DNA of 64,000 bases from positions 2,135,622-2,199,621 of the forward strand of contig NC_052489.1 of NCBI RefSeq assembly GCF_009730915.1. The letters are read 5' to 3'. This DNA is from Dioscorea cayenensis subsp. rotundata (taxonomy: Eukaryota; Streptophyta; Magnoliopsida; Dioscoreales; Dioscoreaceae). The translations under genes and the position numbers were made by a program. Under the pieces are notes generated by a model. That model saw nothing but the letters and a program-made list of their open reading frames with translations. It was not told the DNA's origin and did no database searches. How positions within the stretch are numbered: position 1 is the stretch's first letter; each line of letters opens with the position of its first letter. Shown one piece after another: positions 63,270-64,000 of this stretch.

Positions 63270-64000
63270 TCCTCAACACCTGATCATTAACAGTACCAAA
63301 TGAGAATCTCCTTAACAGAAAACAAGAAAATATACTGCCCAAAGGATCATCAAAGGTACAATAATTGAGAAATTAGACTATTATCAAAACCTGAAGATTG
63401 TTTTAACTTTGAACTAAATGCATCACATCATACTGCAAAGAAATCACCAATCATGTTTGTTGTAGGTTGATCAAAACCAACAACTGGTCACATTAGCTAA
63501 ACAAGAGGACTGTACCACTCAATAGCTTCAACCATTTTTGTTGATGTTATGGTTGAGTTAGATTCATGATAGATTGCCATCAAGGCCTTTTGTGCACTCC
63601 ATGATTAACAATCAATACTGTGTGAGAATCTCCTTAAGAGTACTAAAGTTTGAGCAATGAGAAAATTTCCATGCCAAGACAAGCAATCTATGATGACAAA
63701 AAGGAATTTCAAAGACACTATAACTGAGAAACTAGACTCTAGACTCTTATCAAGAATTTGAAGATTGTTTGGTTGCATTAGCTACACAAGAATGGTACAC
63801 TTAATAGCTTCAACCATCCTTGTTGATGTCATGGTAGAATTATACCCACCTCTTCAACATTCCAATGATTAACAATACTGTTAAGAGAATATACTTGTCA
63901 CAGTATTTTAGTTTGGAGTAATTGGAAATTTTCATCCCAAGACATTCAAGCAACAGCATGTTGTCCAATGGATTTTCCTAAACACAATGATTGGGAAACC
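63270..64000. repeat. degenerate tandem array, units of about 265-320 bp, running off the window
   Basis: Three copies are visible. Shared blocks are: ATGATTAACA-ATACTG (about 63281, 63601, 63866); GAGAATCTCCTTAA (units 1 and 2; reduced in 3); the CTGAGAAACTAGAC and GAAGATTGTTT words (units 1 and 2); TTTCCATGCCAAGACA versus TTTTCATCCCAAGACA (units 2 and 3); and AATAGCTTCAACCAT-TTGTTGATGT-ATGGT (units 1 and 2). The third unit is cut by the window end. No protein family is recognised. Confidence 0.75.

Noticed and set aside
1-64000. CRISPR arrays, operons, rRNA genes, LTR retrotransposons
   Set aside because: None seen. The window is plant nuclear DNA; direct repeats found are tandem duplications or microsatellites without spacers, and no paired LTRs or gag/pol domains were recognised.

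Overview
The window is nuclear DNA of a flowering plant. Its genes are split by many short GT-AG introns, the intergenic DNA is very AT-rich and full of microsatellites, and plant transposons (MULE, Tourist-like MITEs, a LINE relic) lie between genes. Every recognisable protein is an angiosperm family. I could not fix the species; the protein flavour and the transposon types would fit a monocot, but that is inference.

Layout. From 1128 to 9061 on the minus strand is a 20-exon chloroplast ABC1-type kinase gene (OSA1/ABC1K8-like); my exon set joins in frame to 757 codons and contains one GC-AG intron. A transposon-littered intergenic stretch follows, with a minus-strand LINE remnant near 10.5-10.9 kb. 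At 15007-18718 (plus) is a three-exon LRR receptor pseudokinase of the At5g10020/SIRK1 type (1048 aa). It converges on a six-exon IST1-like ESCRT gene at 19178-21981 (minus, 509 aa). Next comes a seven-exon RING-CH membrane E3 ligase gene at 23341-26461 (minus, 323 aa).

The interval 26.5-38.6 kb is mostly AT-rich and non-coding. It holds a short gene for a very acidic protein at 30699-31120 (minus), whose reading frame appears to lack one base inside a GAT repeat. A group A bZIP gene (ABI5/AREB/DPBF type) lies at 38632-40169 (minus, 274 aa); its tiny last exon carries the C-terminal LRRT signature.

From 41.5 to 57.5 kb the window is transposon territory. Two PIF/Harbinger-type MITEs in opposite orientation, each with its own TTA or TAA target duplication, flank a small COA3-like mitochondrial gene (47294-47506, plus). 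A complete 6.5-kb Mutator-like element (50175-56697) follows, with roughly 490-bp inverted repeats and a perfect 9-bp target duplication; its transposase gene is broken by several frameshifts. The last gene, 60788-62128 (minus), encodes a UBA2-type RNA-binding protein with two RRMs in one uninterrupted exon. The right edge contains tandemly duplicated non-coding sequence running out of the window.

The genes do not form a pathway. They are independent housekeeping or signalling genes: plastid stress, cell-surface signalling, endosomal sorting, ubiquitination, ABA-type transcription, cytochrome oxidase assembly and RNA binding. I found no convincing new biological system. The strongest non-routine observations are the precisely bounded MULE, the inverted MITE pair, the GC-AG intron, the single-base frame break in the acidic gene, and the tandem array at the right end.
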